Made by a program: the position numbers and the translations under genes
Assembly (NCBI RefSeq): GCF_014306155.1
Contig: NZ_JACRWH010000007.1
Coordinates: forward strand, 1-51,598
Length of the DNA stretch: 51,598 bases
From: Holdemanella hominis
GTDB lineage: Bacteria > Bacillota_I > Bacilli_A > Erysipelotrichales > Erysipelotrichaceae
Reading direction: 5' to 3'
In this document: positions 49,916 through 51,598 of the stretch, one piece after another
Position numbering within the stretch: position 1 is the first letter of the stretch
How the letters are laid out: every line of letters starts with the position of its first letter
Notes under the pieces: model-generated
Told to the model about the DNA's origin: nothing
Seen by the model: only the letters and a program-made list of their open reading frames with translations
The model's database searches: none

Positions 49916-49990
49916 AAGGGGAGATTTTAGGCTAAGAGTAGGTTTGTCCTAGACCCTATAACCTGATTTGGATAATACCAACGTAGGGAA
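49916..49990 (+). ncRNA. TPP (THI-box) riboswitch aptamer
   Basis: The aptamer core is recognisable: GGGGAG at the start, GGCTAAGAG in the pyrimidine-sensing helix, ACCCTATAACCTGATTTGGATAAT, ACCAACGTAGGGAA at the end. It matches the THI-box consensus, except that the nearly invariant CTGAGA reads CTAAGA (49932-49937). An extra short stem (TAGG / CCTA) follows. Located upstream of a HAD phosphatase and thiD; excess TPP should favour the terminator at 50009-50040. Confidence 0.92.
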
Positions 49991-50008
49991 TATATCTTTT
50001 TGATAGTG

Positions 50009-50040
50009 AGCTGCAGATTGGTTTTCTGCAGCTTTTTTTT
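50009..50040 (+). terminator. Riboswitch terminator (expression platform)
   Basis: AGCTGCAG (50009-50016) / CTGCAGCT (50026-50033) with a 9-base loop and eight T residues. It lies 19 bases after the aptamer. Confidence 0.9.
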
Positions 50041-50055
50041 CTTGGTGGAGAGAAT

Positions 50056-50646
50056 ATGAATTATTCAATTTTTGATGTGGATGGAACAATACTGGATTCA
50101 ATGGAAGTATGGAATACTTTGGCAAGTCAATATGTTCAAAGTTTGGGAATGGTTCCCGAAAAAAATCTTGATGAAATTGTTTCAGATATGAGTTTAGAAC
50201 AGAGCGCAACATACTTGAAGAATCATTATAAAATCAGTAAACAAGAAGAACGAATCATTTCTGAGGTATTGAATTTTATATCAGATTTTTATGAGTATGA
50301 AGTGAACCTTATGCCTGGGTTTAAAGAGTTTATTTCACATTATGATTCGATTAATGTGATTGGTACAAGTTGTGATGAAGAGCTTGTAAAAATTGCGTTG
50401 AATAGACTGGGTGTGTTGAATTATTTTGAAGATATTATAACTTGTTCAAAGGTGAATAAGTCAAAAGATGATCCGGATTTTTATTTGGCATGTGCACAAG
50501 TTTTAAACCAAAGACCAGAAGATATAATTGTGTTTGAGGATGCAGATTATTGTATAGATGTGGCGAAAAAAGTCGGATTTAAAGTGATTAAAATAAAAGA
50601 TTGGAGAGATTTAAATGAAAAGTGCATTAACGATTGCGGGAAGTGA
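50056..50646 (+). CDS. HAD-IA family phosphatase
   Basis: A 196-residue HAD hydrolase: motif I D-V-D-G-T-I-L near residues 7-13, a helical cap, motif II G-T-S near 98-100 and motif III/IV K-D-D-P-D-F-Y (about 136-142) with V-F-E-D-A-D-Y. It resembles beta-phosphoglucomutase-like phosphatases. Being first behind a TPP riboswitch and overlapping thiD, it may dephosphorylate thiamine phosphate or HMP phosphate. GGTGGAGAG lies before the ATG. Confidence 0.88.
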   Translation: MNYSIFDVDGTILDSMEVWNTLASQYVQSLGMVPEKNLDEIVSDMSLEQSATYLKNHYKISKQEERIISEVLNFISDFYEYEVNLMPGFKEFISHYDSINVIGTSCDEELVKIALNRLGVLNYFEDIITCSKVNKSKDDPDFYLACAQVLNQRPEDIIVFEDADYCIDVAKKVGFKVIKIKDWRDLNEKCINDCGK

Positions 50647-51424
50647 TTCGAGTGGGGGAGCAGGCATTCAGGCAGACATTAAAACCATGTGTGCTAACCA
50701 TGTGTTCGCAACAAGTGCAATCACGGCATTAACAGCGCAAAACACATTGGGAGTAACGGGTATTATGGATGTAACACCTGAATTTTTGGGTGAACAGCTA
50801 GATGCGGTATTTACAGATATTTATCCGGATGCGGTAAAGATTGGGATGGTATCAAGTTCTAGTTTGATTGAAATGATCGCAAAGAAACTAAAGGAATATA
50901 AGGCAGAAAATATTGTCGTTGATCCTGTGATGGTTGCGACAAGTGGTGCTAGATTGATTAGTGAGGATGCGATTGAAACATTGAAAAAAGAATTGTTGCC
51001 TTTAGCTACTTTGATTACTCCAAATATTCCGGAAGCAGAAGTGCTTTCTGAAATGGAAATTACGGATGAGGCTAGTATGGTTGAAGCGGCAAAAAAAATC
51101 AGTGAAAATTTTGGGTGCGCTACTTTAGTTAAGGGTGGTCATCAAATCAATGATGCGAATGATTTATTGTATAGAAACAATTCATATGCTTGGTTTAAAG
51201 GGAAGCGTATCAATAATTCAAATACACATGGTACGGGCTGTACTTTGTCGAGCGCAATTGCATCAAATCTTGCGAAGGGATATGATTTAGATACTTCGGT
51301 AAAACGAGCAAAAGACTATATTTCTGGGGCATTAGGAGCAATGCTTGATTTGGGCAAAGGCTCAGGTCCGATGGATCATTCGTTTGCGATAGACAATGAA
51401 TATACAACAGAATATGAAGGATAA
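50615..51424 (+). CDS. thiD: Hydroxymethylpyrimidine/phosphomethylpyrimidine kinase
   Basis: A 269-residue ThiD that phosphorylates HMP and HMP-phosphate for thiamine synthesis or salvage: T-I-A-G-S-D-S-S-G-G-A-G near residues 6-17, D-P-V-M-V-A near 107-112, and the ribokinase-like G-T-G-C-T-L-S-S near 208-215 with catalytic Cys/Asp region. It overlaps the HAD gene by 32 bases, with GGAGAG before the ATG, so the two are co-translated under the TPP riboswitch. Confidence 0.96.
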   Translation: MKSALTIAGSDSSGGAGIQADIKTMCANHVFATSAITALTAQNTLGVTGIMDVTPEFLGEQLDAVFTDIYPDAVKIGMVSSSSLIEMIAKKLKEYKAENIVVDPVMVATSGARLISEDAIETLKKELLPLATLITPNIPEAEVLSEMEITDEASMVEAAKKISENFGCATLVKGGHQINDANDLLYRNNSYAWFKGKRINNSNTHGTGCTLSSAIASNLAKGYDLDTSVKRAKDYISGALGAMLDLGKGSGPMDHSFAIDNEYTTEYEG

Positions 51425-51430
51425 TAAGAA

Positions 51431-51468
51431 AACCATTCTAGTGTTGGCGTCTAGAATGGTTCCTTTTT
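51431..51468 (+). terminator. Terminator of the thiD operon
   Basis: AACCATTCTAG (51431-51441) / CTAGAATGGTT (51451-51461), 9-base loop, then CCTTTTT. Confidence 0.9.
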
Positions 51469-51496
51469 ATTTATTATTATTTTTTAGGAGAGAGAT

Positions 51497-51538
51497 ATGA
51501 ATATTGGTTTATTTCTATATTCATTGCCTTATCTTTAA
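51497..51538 (+). CDS. Possible 13-codon frame after a strong ribosome binding site
   Basis: AGGAGAGAG lies just before an ATG that opens M-N-I-G-L-F-L-Y-S-L-P-Y-L then TAA. The site looks like a real start, but the frame closes after 13 codons. It may be a leader peptide, a frameshifted gene start (the first six residues resemble glycosyltransferase starts) or chance. The window ends 60 bases later. Confidence 0.2.
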   Translation: MNIGLFLYSLPYL

Positions 51539-51598
51539 GGCACTTATAGAATAACATTCCATGTTGTCATAAATTTAGTATAACTTTGGTAAATGTTG

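Overview
The window is chromosomal DNA of a low-GC, AT-rich Gram-positive anaerobe or fermenter. Gene content (orphan-SelD molybdenum hydroxylase maturation genes, glycosaminoglycan-uronate genes, DUF1667 oxidoreductase cassette, TPP riboswitch, many class I/II PLP enzymes) suggests a gut-type Bacillota, possibly Erysipelotrichia-like. I cannot name the species from sequence alone. No tRNA, rRNA, CRISPR array, insertion sequence or phage gene was seen.

Layout. 1-1.65 kb: tail of a uronate catabolic operon (KDG kinase end, DhuD-like dehydrogenase, DhuI-like isomerase). 1.77-2.5 kb: a YwaF-type membrane gene broken by one in-frame TAA. 2.7-4.9 kb: NudC, EF-P and an SDR. 5.0-11.8 kb: an AraC regulator divergent from a five-gene operon (CoA-transferase, MaoC hydratase, ketopantoate-reductase-like enzyme, VOC protein, type II dehydroquinase-like lyase). 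It is bounded on the left by a decayed copy, and on the right by an intact copy, of a methionine-gamma-lyase-family gene. 11.8-14.3 kb: mannose-6-phosphate isomerase and a DUF4143 ATPase with repeated palindromes upstream. 14.3-19.3 kb: VTT membrane protein, micropeptide candidate, two-component system and a MATE exporter. 19.4-29.1 kb: mostly single housekeeping genes (rhodanese-TtcA fusion, S10 peptidase, aminotransferases, DUF362 ferredoxin, ECF S-component, VanZ-like, MTA/SAH deaminase, ArsC-like, Tag).

29.2-40.0 kb is a large same-strand, tightly overlapping operon: MoaA, MoaC, MOSC-MogA, ModB, ModC, ModA, a MoeA-like protein, a ModE-like regulator, DUF3343, SelD, YedF, YqeB, a cysteine desulfurase/selenocysteine lyase and a YqeC-XdhC fusion. 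It imports molybdate, builds part of the molybdenum cofactor and supplies the selenium arm that matures selenium-dependent molybdenum hydroxylases. No hydroxylase structural gene, and no MoaD, MoaE or nucleotidyltransferase gene, is in the window.

40.0-51.6 kb: D,D-carboxypeptidase, a small sigma-like protein, ArAE-type exporter, MscS channel, two uncharacterised proteins, a CyuA-type desulfidase, a LacI regulator divergent from a GlpA-like/FAD/DUF1667 cassette, then a TPP-riboswitch operon (HAD phosphatase, ThiD).

The observations I would follow first are: several genes whose promoter -10 box lies only 6-8 bases before the start codon (predicted leaderless mRNAs); the uncharacterised AraC/CoA-transferase operon and its flanking gene relic; the TPP riboswitch with CUAAGA in place of CUGAGA; the permuted YqeC-XdhC fusion; and two unrelated arrays of three degenerate repeats with periods of 32 and 33 bp.
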